64,000 bases of DNA, from positions 1 to 64,000 of the forward strand of contig CADCXA010000024.1 of the NCBI GenBank assembly GCA_902806565.1, given 5' to 3'. Positions within the stretch are counted from its first letter, which is position 1; each line of letters starts with the position of its first letter. Below are positions 38,458-50,000 of the stretch, one piece after another. The position numbers and the translations under genes were made by a program. Below the pieces are notes generated by a model. It searched no databases. It saw only the letters and a list, made by a program, of their open reading frames with translations, and was not told where the DNA came from. This DNA is from Hypoxylon rubiginosum. Taxonomy: Eukaryota > Ascomycota > Sordariomycetes > Xylariales > Hypoxylaceae.

Positions 38458-41400
38458 GTTGGAGCAAGGCAAGGTGATAAGAGTAGAGGGCAAGGTGTCT
38501 GGAGCAGTTGCTTCTTGACTGGTGAGGAACAGAATCTCGTCTCAAGTCGACGGCATCGCGACTATTTATCAACATGGGAACTTCGTCTCGAGCCTCGATA
38601 TACCTAGTACCCGTCGATCTTCACCTTCCTGGGAAGGAAGCTCGCGGATCTCCTATACTCGTAGGGTCTTACTCGGCGGTATAGTCGGACAGGCTAGATG
38701 ACGACGTAGCTAGTAACAAGCGTCTTTCTAGAAGGCATTGGCTAGCTTTGCTGAGGGGACCCTGAGAACCTAGTCAGGGCCATCTGTACAATACCTTATC
38801 TGAGATCCTTGCTCCCGGACGGTCTCTGCATCGACGACTGGCGGACTCTGTCCTGCCATGCGGGACGACATTCTGATGCTATTCATGGGCTGGGAAGCGC
38901 GGTAGCTACGAAAGCTTGCTTTCTTGGGTGTGAAGAGACATCGATACCTTGCCGCATTGGTTACGAGGGATTGGCGGCTGGTGTGGGCTCCGGGGGAACT
39001 CTGGGGTTTGGACCCAGGCTAGAACCCAGATCCGACCAAGGATCCCGAGCATGGATGTGATCGAATAGCCCTGGGATATGGCGAACTCGGGCGGCCGGTT
39101 GTAACACAGCCTAAGAGTCGAACGCCGAACGTGAGTCGAACCCAATAGCGCGGAGAAGAGAATCTATCATGATGTTGTATCCAGCATCTGTGCCAAGCAG
39201 CTGTGCCAAGGACGTCGTCTTCGCGCCAAAAGGAGTCTCGAGCTTGCGTCGCGTGGTGCCCAATGCACGGCCTTCCTATTCTGGTAACCAGCCCCCCTAG
39301 ACCTCATACGGGGGTTCCCCTTATCAAGGCTTACAAAAAGAAGAGCCAAGAAGCCAAGACTGAGCTTGTTTCTCGTTCCAGATTGCATATGGTATCTCAG
39401 GTGGGAATTCCACGGCAAGTCCAGCACGCTTTATATTGTGGTATAGGTAATACGACATGATGTGATCGTTGGTAGGCGCTGCAATTACCGAGCCGTCGGC
39501 ATTGCGTACCGCGGTTCGCAACTGACTCGTATCTTTACTTAGGCATGACATACCTTATCCGCGAGACGAGTAGTCCATACGATGACCCTTATCGACCAAG
39601 AACGTCACGGGGCATCCACAGCGTGATCGGTCCCTAATCTATTATATTTCCCTGACTTACCTGGGATACCCATCCTATATATTAAGCTTATCTAAGATTC
39701 CCGTCCGGCGCTAGGCGCTAGGGATATTTTTCATCGAGTACCGGATCCGTCCCTGGGATCTGTACACCCTAGGCAACATCTGGGTAGGTGTGTACATAGG
39801 GACAAGAACCTGTACGTATGCACTGTACAGATTACGGACTAGTCCCCTCGGGGTCCATCTTCAAGTACCGCTTGGCCCGCCGCCTGCCCCGCATCACGAC
39901 GGTACCGTCGTACAGATAGGTGAGACACACACCGATACTACTCTCGGTTGCATGCATCTCAGACAGCGTGGAAAGTTGACGCATGTGACAACAGGCGACT
40001 TTGGACGACCAGCCCTGGCTGAGTGCCAGGCCAGGGCTTCTCTCCTGCTGGGACTCGAACGAAGATCCCACCCTCATAAAGTAATATCATAAACCCGCCT
40101 CAAGTCCGATTGGCATCCGGCAACGTTGCCGTCAGTTCTAGACTTGCCTGCCAACTGTTACGTAGCTGCGAGTGATGCTAAGTGATGCTATGGCTCTCGC
40201 GAAGACCTACCTAAGGTTCCCAAGGAAGCTACCTCGGTAGCTCTCTGGCAGCTCAACTACATCTTCGTGTCGAATGCCGACGCACACGATCTCGGATCAA
40301 GAGTCTTCTTATCTAGCATTAGCCAATTGTACGCGTGGGTTTCGTATCTCTACTTGTATCTAGCAGCGCAATCGTCGGGACGGTCCCGTCTGATGTGCAT
40401 TGCTATTCCCAACGTCACAGGCGCGAAGCTTCAAAGCTCCCCCCCCCCCCCCACGACCCCTGTTTGCTTTGGATCAGAAAATAGAACAGCGTGCCACGAG
40501 CTGACAGCTAGGTGCGTGCTAGATCTCCCAATAGCCCCGACTGGTTGCACTCGATCTGTTACCTTCCCGAATAAGACCGACCATCTTACCCCATATTATT
40601 GAACCTCATATAGCTTGATCATGTTTACGGAAGGAGGTTAATCCATCTGGTAGCAACCTCAGCTGAGCTGTCTGCGTTTATACTGACATCGACCGTCACC
40701 AAGGACTTACAGCGGACCGGTGAACCGCGACCTTCACATCTCACATTGCATCTCATATCGGCCCTTGAGGACGCTATCGATGCAAGAGCATTACTCATAG
40801 TTGACCTAAGTGTGAGTCAACAGTTCCGAAGATGTCGGACGAGGCCGCGGATCGAAAGAAATGCTGGCTCACGCGCGCTCGCTCTTCGCCGAAAGACACG
40901 TTTGTCGGACGTGTTTCTCATGGCTCTGTGGCAAATCGGCAAGGTTGCCAAGCCTCATATACAGCTTCGTTCTCAGGGGGAGGCTTATACAAGAAGGTGA
41001 GCTCCTTGTGATCCTTCTAGTCCCGCGCATATCCGTCACCCTTCCTATTATCGCCATGAGTCCAGGCTCCGCTAGCTACCTCCTAAGTGGCCATCTAGAA
41101 TGAACCATAGGTTAGGTAGCTATTGGCGTATTTCTGAGACACTTTGACGCTTCGTATTATACAATAAAGTAGCAATAGATTTGCTGCTAGAGATCACTCC
41201 AAAGTGACCAAGGATGCTTGAAATCAGGTTCGGATAGGAATATTGAATAGATTCTCGAGACCAATAAGAGCATTTCAACTACTAGTCCCAAATGCCCAAT
41301 ATATGATCTGTATTCAAACAATCTTCTGTATGCTCTTTATTATGAATTCTCCGTACACTTGTTCTTTCCAAATAAAGCAAATCCTTACTTGTTTAACTCG

Positions 41401-41738
41401 ACAACCGCATTGTTCGCTGACAGCCGGTACAGAAGTGTCAGAATACTCATGACTATAATCGGTCTTAATTTCTCGGTCATATTTGATGATCTCCAACGGT
41501 GCAGAAAATAGCAGGAAACACCTGGTGTTCTGATACTCACATCGAGTACATTCTAGTATATATAATGCGGCAGATTACCTCCTATCTCAATTACTCTTCT
41601 TCATACCACGAAATCATCACAATCACCTTGCGAGATTACCACAACTACAGTACAAAATCATCACAACCACAAGTGCTTCAAACTCTTCTCAAAACTGTCT
41701 ACTAAACCTCAACTTAGGGAACATATCCTTCATACAAC
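38458..41738. other. 3.3-kb gene-free stretch
   Basis: Immediately upstream of the protease is a minus-strand AT box (gataaatag, about 38,561-38,570), roughly 105 bases before its ATG. The remainder is GC-balanced but shows no intact ORF, splice-joined domain or RNA gene. It contains a C14 run (40,439-40,452) and a GC-rich patch at 39,830-40,070 with an 81-codon minus-strand ORF that I do not recognise. Confidence 0.45.
41557..41565 (+). promoter_or_regulatory. TATA box of the small membrane-protein gene
   Basis: The sequence TATATATAA lies 174 bases upstream of ATG 41739. A leader rich in A/C (repeated atcatcacaa-type blocks at 41,604 and 41,658) follows, as is usual for strongly expressed fungal genes. 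Confidence 0.5.
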
Positions 41739-42071
41739 ATGTCTAACTCCAACGGTGTGATTCTGGGTGCTGCTTTCGGCGCTTTCGCTGCTGTTGGCCT
41801 TGTCGCTCTTCTTATAGGCGCGCTCGTTGGTGGCTGGAATTACCACCGGAACCAGAAGAAGCAACCAGCTGAAGACGTCGAAGCGCAACAATCGATCAGC
41901 CTCGAAACCCGCCTACAGGATCAACCACCTTCTCGATTGGATCCTGCCGACTTCGATGCGTTCGACTTCGCCACGAGCAAGACCAATTCCCCTGTAGGCC
42001 CACAGCCTACAGTGCCGGCACCGACCCACCCGCGACCAGGTTCCGAATTCGAAGAGGTTGACCTTTCCTAG
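41739..42071 (+). CDS. Small single-pass membrane protein, unrecognised family
   Basis: A 110-aa ORF with a near-ideal leader and codon use. Residues about 8-33 form one long glycine/alanine/leucine-rich membrane segment (GVILGAAFGAFAAVGLVALL), followed by WNYHRNQKK. That positive patch predicts that the C-terminus stays in the cytosol. The tail (residues 42-110) is hydrophilic, acidic and proline-rich (PTVPAPTHPRPGSEFEEVDLS) and probably disordered. No cysteine or catalytic motif is visible. It sits alone between two gene-poor stretches. A TATA box and leader suggest it is expressed. It could be a lineage-restricted signalling or adaptor peptide, but no function can be assigned. Confidence 0.7.
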   Translation: MSNSNGVILGAAFGAFAAVGLVALLIGALVGGWNYHRNQKKQPAEDVEAQQSISLETRLQDQPPSRLDPADFDAFDFATSKTNSPVGPQPTVPAPTHPRPGSEFEEVDLS

Positions 42072-43058
42072 TCAGATTTAAGTATCGAGGGACAAAAGGG
42101 AAGCGTCTTAAGGTAGGGCTTGAAGTCAAGGTCTATATAAGCCAGGGGTTTTTAGTAGGTATTTTTTTACTAATAAAAGAAAGGTAAATCAGATCCATTT
42201 ACCACTAAAATTAATATGATCCAGACAAGTGAAAGCAACAAGTGCACAAAGGTAACTATGATTCTGAAAGATTTGCCCTGCCCTGCCTTAATAAAAATAT
42301 ACAAAACCCCGGAACCATTTAGGGACAATCTTGTATCTGTTCTAATAAAGGAACCGTTCCGAGACGATTCCAATAATGGTCACCATACTAGGAGCGTGCC
42401 AACAACCTTCATTCAAAGCACAAGTTGTATTTTAAACACGCCAATTGTTCCTAGGATACATACCTCTTATAACCGTGCCAGTAACCCCTAGTCAGTTCCG
42501 ACCGGGTTGATCATAGGCATAAAGCTGATGATGTCAGCCTCTTCGCCAACGCCACAGTTCCACTTGATACGAGAAGTCGGTAGATTTTATTGATCAGAGT
42601 CCGAATCACTCTTCTAAGTGAGAAACTTAAAAAGGGAGAAGAGAGGGGGGAGATGTCTTTGGAGTGATACGCCTGGGGTATTCGACGAGAAAGATTTGAT
42701 GCCATAGGCCATAAAAAAAAAGGGATACTTTGTAGGAATTACTATAAAGGTACGGAACGTAGAAGCGGCCGTTGCGCTCCTAGAGGTTGCGTGGGCTTCA
42801 GGCACGCGCAAAGGCAGTGGACGACTGTAGGGTATCGTGTGCATGACTAGTGAAACGAAGGTCTAATAATTGTATTATTGGGAACTTGTGCGAATATATC
42901 TGAAGAGCTTGGTACATCTGATCTTGTGCTCTAGCGCATTTCAGGGATTATAGGTATTCGCATTTATAGACCCACGTTCCTATACCTGACGATAATTTGC
43001 CTTGATCACGCTTTATTTTTATCTTAATAACTTAGACTAGAGATTCGAAGTTGGCCCC
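42072..43058. other. Intergenic between two converging genes
   Basis: 3' flanks only. T- and A-rich terminator-like tracts occur near 42,150-42,180. No supported ORF. Confidence 0.45.
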
Positions 43059-43772
43059 TTATTTTCTCGTATTAAAGCTAGCACCATGCTTCAATAGGAT
43101 TTCCACGATATCGTTGTGACCCGACTCCATAGCCAACTGTAGGATACTTCCTTTGATCTCAGGTAAGAAATAGCTCTCTTCCACCCTTTCATTCACATTC
43201 GCCCCCTGATCCAGGATGAACTGAACAAACGGTACGTTCCCTTCTTTCACAGCTAGAGGTAACAAGCCTTTATAGTCGGCACGGGCGCCATGCTTCATCA
43301 GCAAGTCCACGATACCCATATCCACTGAGTTGGCAGCAGCCACTGCCAAAGCCGCTTGATTGCCATAGAGTGGTGCAAGTTCCGGGTCCGCGCCGTTATC
43401 CAGCAACAGCTTTACCCATTCCAAGTCACCAGCTAACACGGCTTCGGTAAGCGGCCCTCCGGCGTGGCCAAAGCCGCAATTGACGTCAAGGCCATATTGA
43501 ATGAGGAGACGATACACTTCGCGCTCTCCGCCTTGGTGGGCTGCCTCTTGGACGACGTATGTCACTTTAGCGCCGTGTTGGAGAAGGACGGAGACGGTTG
43601 ATGCCTGGTTAGAGCGGGCGGCCTCCGCCAGTACGTCGTCGAGTGATACGACAGGAGGAAGTACGACTGGCAATAAGGAGAGGCAAGATCGGAGCTGGTC
43701 GACATTCCCGTCGCGGGCTGCGGCAAGAAGACCTTGTGTCGACAGTGCAGACATGGTAGATGACCCGATCAT
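43059..43772 (-). CDS. Ankyrin-repeat protein
   Basis: A single-exon ORF of 237 aa made almost wholly of ankyrin repeats. Repeat hallmarks are LLAAARDGNVDQLRSCL, VLAEAARSNQASTVSVLLQHGA, GPLTEAVLAGDLEWVKLLLDNGADP, ALAVAAANSVDMGIVDLLMKHGARAD, PLAVKEGNVPFVQFILDQGANVN and LQLAMESGHNDIVEILLKHGASFN. These make about six or seven repeats ending with a capping one. Ankyrin repeats are protein-binding surfaces; no enzymatic or membrane domain is attached. A second ATG (43,754) could be the real start. A strong TATA box lies 80 bases upstream. It is probably a free-standing ankyrin adaptor, a class that is expanded and variable in this fungal group; its partner is unknown. Confidence 0.85.
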   Translation of the reverse strand: MIGSSTMSALSTQGLLAAARDGNVDQLRSCLSLLPVVLPPVVSLDDVLAEAARSNQASTVSVLLQHGAKVTYVVQEAAHQGGEREVYRLLIQYGLDVNCGFGHAGGPLTEAVLAGDLEWVKLLLDNGADPELAPLYGNQAALAVAAANSVDMGIVDLLMKHGARADYKGLLPLAVKEGNVPFVQFILDQGANVNERVEESYFLPEIKGSILQLAMESGHNDIVEILLKHGASFNTRK

Positions 43773-43852
43773 TACGTCTTATAATATAATTAATAAGTCT
43801 TTTTAGGCTAGAGCTCTCCAAGCTTCTCAGAAAACAAGCTGAGAGGGGGGCT

Positions 43853-43863
43853 CTATTTATATA
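43853..43863 (-). promoter_or_regulatory. TATA box of the ankyrin gene
   Basis: On the minus strand the sequence reads ctatataaatag, centred about 85 bases before ATG 43772. The spacing and sequence are typical of a fungal TATA promoter. Confidence 0.6.
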
Positions 43864-44216
43864 GTCTCTAGCTGACATACCAGTACCTAAAGGTTAGGTG
43901 CTGTGCCACCGCCTCTATGGGCTCAGCTTTGGGGAGGTGTGGTGGGGTACAGGGGTGTTCAGGGGGCTATGTGTCACTGTAACCTGCCTTACCTTTAAAA
44001 ACTCGGCACCGAGATGTAGAATGAGCGAACGCAAAATCAAATATGTTAACCTAAAGATTTCTTCTAACTACAAAAGAGTGTAATGAACGCCGTAAAGCTC
44101 TACCGCATCCTCGCATACCGCTATACCCACCATATATCCAAGCAGCAGCCTTACCTATCTTCCTATCTGCCTAAGTATAGGTAGGTGTGTTAGTATTAGT
44201 ATGCTATCAATAGCCT
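43864..44216. other. Intergenic between ankyrin and secreted-protein genes
   Basis: Both flanking genes are on the minus strand. The region holds the 3' flank of the secreted-protein gene and the upstream part of the ankyrin promoter, including a CCTAAGTATAGGTAGG motif at about 44,170. No ORF is supported. Confidence 0.45.
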
Positions 44217-44885
44217 CTATTGCCCTGGGGCTAACCAGTACGGCCCATCAGCTGGCGCATCCCAATCAAGGACAAACGCCCGTTTGTCAGGAACGTCTCT
44301 CTTAGCCTTGACCTTCGCCCCGGGTCTGGTCCACAAGATCGTTTGTGCGAATGTAGACGGGTCGACCTTGACAATTTCATTGACTTTATTGCCGTTTTCC
44401 AAAGCCGGCCTCTCGTATAGAGTCCAGACGCTGTTGACGTGGGGTCCGTTTGGATCGTCCCTCAAGAGAACATAAGCTGTTCCAGTAGCCTGCTCTGCGA
44501 AGACCGTCGAAAAGCGCTTCGCGAAGTCCCCATATGCGGTTCTTCCTCCGGAGCCTGAGCGACGGTCGGTGAACCCCGGAGTGAAGGCGGTCCTGAAGGT
44601 ACGACCGCCAACCGTGCCGGCGAATGTGTCAGGTCGGTCGCGCTCTGCTTGGTTTGTGGCACCAATATTCGAGAAGAAGACACTTGGTTGTTGTCCAGGG
44701 ACGTAGGCGGCTTCAATACCAGCGTTGTTTGGGTATGGGTCTTCATTTGGCACTCGTTCGACAAGCCCGAAAGGCTCATGAGGTCTAGTTGGTGATGCAT
44801 GAATAGTCAAGATGGAGGATGAAAAGGAGAGCAACGTAAGAGCTGCGAGCACCTTCCGAAGGGGGTTTGCTGAAGAATAATACAT
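44217..44885 (-). CDS. Secreted protein of unknown family
   Basis: 222 aa if translation starts at ATG 44885, which directly precedes a signal peptide (KVLAALTLLSFSSSILTIHA, residues about 11-30, cleavage near HA/SP). An ATG 111 bases upstream would bury that peptide and is not preferred. The mature part is soluble and has no cysteine pairs and no membrane segment. Recognisable local features are PSVFFSNIG, TFAGTVGGRTFRTAF, a GSGGRTAYGDF loop and TGTAYVLLRDDPNGPHVNSVWTLYERP; tryptophans are in the second half. I do not recognise the fold. The ORF is uninterrupted and the composition fits its neighbours, so it is probably a live gene. It lies 2.2 kb from the AT border, next to a cysteine-rich secreted protein, so an effector-like role is possible but unproven. 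Confidence 0.65.
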   Translation of the reverse strand: MYYSSANPLRKVLAALTLLSFSSSILTIHASPTRPHEPFGLVERVPNEDPYPNNAGIEAAYVPGQQPSVFFSNIGATNQAERDRPDTFAGTVGGRTFRTAFTPGFTDRRSGSGGRTAYGDFAKRFSTVFAEQATGTAYVLLRDDPNGPHVNSVWTLYERPALENGNKVNEIVKVDPSTFAQTILWTRPGAKVKAKRDVPDKRAFVLDWDAPADGPYWLAPGQ

Positions 44886-45766
44886 TTTTCTAAGAATCGA
44901 TGGACCTGCTTGACCGGCATGAAATGTTATGGTCCAGTTTAGTGCTTGTGTTGGCAGATTCCCGGATGACTTTTGACGCAGCAGCACGATTCGCACCTCT
45001 TATACCTTTTATCAGACAGGCCGGTAACTATGAACCATGAAATCCAGTCTCCATTTGAGGCTTTGATCTAATTATAAACATCTAGAAGGTGATTTACAAC
45101 CCGTCCTCTCAGATATCCAGTCTTCCAAGTAGACAATGCTTAACCATACTTCCGAGAACAGTGTTTATTTTCAATTCTGCGCCCCCAGCCGCCGTGGCAT
45201 CTAAAACGTTGCAACTGAGGCATGAGGCGTATTCTAGGTTTCTTAAGCGCCGATTGCTGTCGAATAAACAACTAGCGAGAAGCTGAAAATAACATATGAT
45301 GTCTATATTAGGCACTCGCTCCTTTGAGGCGCATACAATCTACCTCTGAGTGCGGTGTTACACAAGTTAACTATTTCAACCTCACGCCCGACACGACCTC
45401 CTTCAGCACTGAGGAATTTATACTCGTCACCGAAAATCATGATGAACCTATTTCAAGAGTTGTTTATAATTAGCTTAGGCATATTTTCGGCCTAGTCGGG
45501 CGTTCATGTAGGAAGAATGACGCGACTATACGCTGGATGGCTGACCTTTGCTCGAATGGCTTAGATCGTAGTTCTCTGAAGCATATAGGTACAGCCGCAA
45601 TAACATGGTGGAAAGCAGGAGTAAAATCTATAAGAAGTGTTGAAGCTCCCTACCTAACCTAAAGTATTGTTTCCTTCATTTCAATCACACACCATTCAAC
45701 CGCACCAACCACCATCCCAGCCTAAGTACCTAAACATTCAAACAACTTCAAACCAAAACACCCATC
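44886..45766. other. Intergenic between divergent secreted-protein genes
   Basis: A shared 0.9-kb upstream region. A TATAAG box at 45,629-45,634 lies about 135 bases before ATG 45767 and is followed by an A/C-rich leader. Nothing else can be supported. Confidence 0.5.
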
Positions 45767-46310
45767 ATGAATTCCTCAATTTTCAAGACCTTCGCTCTTG
45801 CGGCTTTCTGCGCTATATCAGTCTCCGCCGTTCCAAGCGCCCAAGTTGACTTCGAGAACATCAAGCTTGACAACGGGAAAACCATTGTCAACGCCCTTCA
45901 CTCAACCCCGAATACTCGCTCCGAGGCGAATCCTCTCCTTGAACGCCAGTCCGATATCAACTGCAAAGGTTCTGCCTTCTGCGAACGACTTGGTGGATCT
46001 TGCGATGATGCTTTGAGGAAGGTTATCGCTGGAAACACCTACAGCACGTATGACGGGTAAGTCAACACAGTCACACCTAGGTAATTATCGTATAAACTCT
46101 AACGCTGGCTGTATTAGTTCTGAGAATAGCGGTACCTGCTCTGGTACTTGCGGACTCTTCTTCTCTGGCGACCACTGCGAAGGCACAGGGCAAGAGCTCA
46201 TAGATGCTTATAATGCCATCCGCAACATTGGGCACTGCTCGCACTGCGGCCACTATAAGCGTGACTCTGATGGCTGCACTATCAAGATTGATCGCGTCAC
46301 TGGATGCTAG
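45767..46310 (+). CDS. Small cysteine-rich secreted protein, KP4 killer-toxin-like
   Basis: Two exons (45767-46056 and 46118-46310) encode 160 aa. The intron has a GTAAGT donor and a TATTAG acceptor, and only this acceptor keeps the frame. A signal peptide (residues about 1-21, ..ISVSA) is followed by a pro-like stretch ending at a Kex2-type LLERQ site (about residue 63). The mature domain then starts DINCKGSAFC. Ten cysteines remain after the signal peptide, in the order and spacing expected of the KP4-like family (NCxGSxxC, CxxxC, then HCSHCGHY and a closing Cys). Family members are secreted; the type member blocks calcium channels and inhibits growth of rival fungi or plants. Here activity is inferred only from family resemblance. 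The gene lies 0.75 kb from the AT-rich block, and its intron contains an ACCTAGGTA motif (46,076-46,084). Confidence 0.65.
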
Positions 46311-46623
46311 ATTTAGTATGAGTAAGGTACCTACCAGGGTCCTAGGAAGACTCAGAGTTAAGGGTAGTTTGTTTATCGCTTGGGATTAGCAACGTTGGCG
46401 CGAAGTTTGTGAGTTTCGTACAGTTTTAGACAGCATGGTCACTACGGCCACTTTCTCTCGTTTTGAATATATTTCATGCATATCCTACATTTATGAGATA
46501 TCTTCGAGGTCGTGGGCGTATATCTAGTAAGTAGGAAAGATCCAAGTGCTAGGAAGGTATTACGACAAGAGGTATATTGAACGAATCAAATAAAACCCCT
46601 ACCTCCCTCGGTCAATATTCGTG
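46311..46623. other. Intergenic
   Basis: 3' flank of the cysteine-rich secreted protein, with GGTACCTACC near 46,326. No coding sign. Confidence 0.4.
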
Positions 46624-47055
46624 ATGCTCTTCCCATTTGCTTATCCCCTGAAACAGCAAGGTAACTGGCTGCATGCCATGTGGCGAAGCGATATATGTCA
46701 ATTGGGGCTATACGGAGGCCAGGAGCGCTTGCTATCCCGTTGGCTTCTCCATTTCTGTGACGGTTTTGTTCTTTTTGAGTGCAATAAACTCCGTTCTTCC
46801 GTCCATTACCTTGGTGGTGTGAATTACGTGCGTAAAACTTATTTACTCGGCAACGGTGCTTTCATTCATAATGAAATGGCCTCTCTGAATCGGGAGGAAC
46901 CCGTTTATGCTCCAGATCCCTACATGTTAAGACTCAAAACCGACCCCGGTCTCTTCTACCATAACGGGAAAGTGTGTTTTAAAAAAACGATTACCCGAGT
47001 TTACAAGGGTTATTATATCGTGTTTTTTTTCTATGGAAGCTCGCCGCCTAAATAG
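46624..47055 (+). CDS. Orphan ORF abutting the AT block
   Basis: 143 aa from ATG 46624 to TAG 47053, rich in aromatic residues and leucine (LHAMWRSDICQLGLYGG, WLLHFCDGFVLFECNKL, YKGYYIVFFFYGSSPPK). No signal peptide, domain or repeat is recognised. It ends within about 30 bases of the sharp fall to AT-rich sequence. It could be an unsupported open frame, the trimmed start of a gene whose 3' part lies in the AT block, or a remnant of a transposon. Confidence that it is a real protein gene is low. Confidence 0.3.
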   Translation: MLFPFAYPLKQQGNWLHAMWRSDICQLGLYGGQERLLSRWLLHFCDGFVLFECNKLRSSVHYLGGVNYVRKTYLLGNGAFIHNEMASLNREEPVYAPDPYMLRLKTDPGLFYHNGKVCFKKTITRVYKGYYIVFFFYGSSPPK

Positions 47056-50000
47056 GAAAATAAAACCTTAACCATATACTGGTTTATACGCACTTTATAA
47101 AAAAAAGATAAAAGCTAATTAAAAAAAAAGCTTAAAATAATATAGAACTGGTTTTTAACTTAATAAATTAGTTTCTTTTTTTAATTTATAATATAAAAAA
47201 AAAATCTTATAATAATTTTAAAAAGTTTTTATATTTTTTTTATTATAGCTTTTTTAAGTATTTATATTTATAAATATATTTATATTTAATTAATTAAAAA
47301 TATATTTATTTTTTTATATAATATATAAAGTTTATTTTTTTTTTATTAAAATATTTAATTTACTTTTTAGTTTTTTATATTATAATTATATATATTTTAA
47401 TTTAACTTTTTTTTTTAAAATATATATATATTTATAATAAAGTTTTTAATTATAAAATATTATATATATATTTAGTAATTTTAAGTTATATTTAAAGTTA
47501 ATAATTAATAATATTTTTAAAATTTATAATTATTTTTTAAAAATATTTTTTTTATATATATAAAAGCTTTTTTAATTTTTATTATTATTATTATATAAAA
47601 TCTTAATTTTATTATTTTTATTTTATATAAAAATATATTTATTTTATATAAAAGATTTTATAGTAATAGTTTATAAGTTTTTTTAATTAGTTTATTTTTT
47701 ATTAATATTGTTTTTAACGATTTTATTATTTAAATATTAATAATATATTTAAATAATTATTATATTAATATTTTAAAATGTTATTTTTAATATTAGTAAT
47801 TTATTTTTATTTAATATATAAAATTATAACAATGATTAATTATATTTTATATTAATTTTTAATAATAAAATAATTATAAAATGGCTTTTTTTTATATTAT
47901 ATTTTAATAATTTAATTGTTATTAAATTGTTTTTTATTAAAATATTATTTATTAATTTTATTTTTTATATTTTAATAGTTTTTAAGTTAATAATAATAAT
48001 GTTTGTTTTTTTTAAGTTAATTTTTTTTATATTAATATTTATAATTAGGATTTTTATTAATTTAATTTTTATATATTTTATATGTTTTTTAATATTTATT
48101 ATCCTAGTTTTTTTTATTTTTAATTTTATAAAATTAATTTTTTTTAACCTAGTTTTTATATATTTATTTTATTAAAGCTTGATTTTAATAAATAGTAAAT
48201 TTTATATTTAAATTTTTTTTTATTTAATTTTTTTTAAATAAGTATTTATTAATTTAATTTTTATTAAGTTTTTATTAATAAAAAAGAATTTAATTAAATC
48301 TTTTTTAAATAAAACGATGATTTTAAACTTATTTAATTTTAATTTATTTGTTTAAAACTATTAATTATTAAATTTTTTTTTTAAAAATAATTTTAACTTT
48401 ATTTTTTTTTTTTTATTATATAATTTTTTATAAACGTTTTTAATATTTATATTAATAATTTCTTTATTTAATTTTATATCTTATTTTTTTTTTTTAAATT
48501 TTTAATAGATTTTATAATTTAAACAGGTTTTTATTTTATTTTAATTTTTAATATAAAAAGTAAATACTTTTAATTATTTTAAAAATAATTTAATGTTTAA
48601 ATGTTTAAAAAAATAATTAATTTATTATAAAATAATTTTACTTTTTTTTTAATAAATAATAATATTTTTTTTTAAATTTATTTTTTATTTTTTATTAATT
48701 TAATATATATAGTAAAACTTAATTATATATTATAAAATATATTTTATAAAAAAAACTTTTTTAATAAATATATTCTTTTATATATTTTTTAAAATATATA
48801 TAAATAAATTATTAAAGTTTTTTTCTTTTTTTACTTTTAGTTTATAAGTTAAATAAATAATTTTAATTTTTATTATAAATTTTTTTTTATTATCTATAAT
48901 TTTTTTTATATATTAAATAAATGTAATAATAAATAAAAAATTTTAATTATTATAAATAAAATATAAATTTGTTAAGTTTTTATAATTTATTATATAGTGA
49001 AAATTATATTAAAAAAAAAAAAAGTAATAATATTATTTAAATTTTTAAAAATTATAATAAGTATATTAATAAGTTTAAAAAAATAAAAATAATATTTAAA
49101 ATATTAATAATTAACTAAAACTTTAATTTAAATAAGGATTATTAATAAAAAAAAAAATATAATTTTTACTAAAAATAATTTCTTTTTTATTATAAATATA
49201 AAAAATGTAAAATATTTTATTTTAAAGTTATTAATTTTTTAATTCTTTTTTTATATTTTTATTAAAAATTTTTTTTTTATTATAAAATCGGCCACGCTTA
49301 TTTTAATTTTATATTAATTTTATTAGTTTTAATTATTTAATTCGCTTTTATTATTTTTTTATAAAGTTTTATTTTAAGTGGTTTTTTATAAAAATTAGGT
49401 TTTTTTTTAAATTAATTTAATTTAAATAAAAAGAAAGGAATTTAAAAAATTATATATATAAATACTTTATTAATTAATATAAAATTCTATTAATAGTTTA
49501 TTATAAGTGTTATAATTAAATTAAAAGTAGTGTTTATAAGTAAATAAATAAATTAATAATATAAATAAATATATATTATTTTATATTAATTTAAATTATA
49601 ATATTAATATTTAATATAAAAATTATAAAATCTGTTAAATTTAACTTTAAAATATTATAAAAAATAATATTATTTAAGGTTAATAAGTTGGTTTTATTTA
49701 CTATTATTTACTATATAAAAGTTATAAAGTAAAATATTATAAAAAGTTATAAAATAAACTATAATTATTATATATAAAATATAAAAAAAAATAATATTAT
49801 TAACAGTTATAATAACTGTTAATTTTATTATATAAGGTTTATAAAAAATGATTTTATTAAGTATTATAAGGTCATTTATTATTATTATAAAAAAGAAAAA
49901 AAGTAATATAATTATAAAATTTATTAAACCGGTAATAAAAAAAATATAAAATAATTTAATATTTTAAAAAACTATAAAAATAATTATATTAATTATAAAA

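Noticed and set aside
39832..40077. GC-rich 81-codon minus ORF and a GTTCGAGTCCC string resembling a tRNA B-box
   Set aside because: No A-box upstream, the T-stem does not pair, and no protein family was recognised.
46057..46117. Alternative acceptors (46070, 46080) for the KP4-like gene that would retain another cysteine
   Set aside because: Both lead to a stop or the wrong frame; only 46117 keeps the frame and leaves ten cysteines.
47927..48175. 82-codon ORF rich in I, F and L in the right AT block
   Set aside because: Made of TTT/ATT/TTA codons only, as any AT-rich DNA would give; no domain and no start context.
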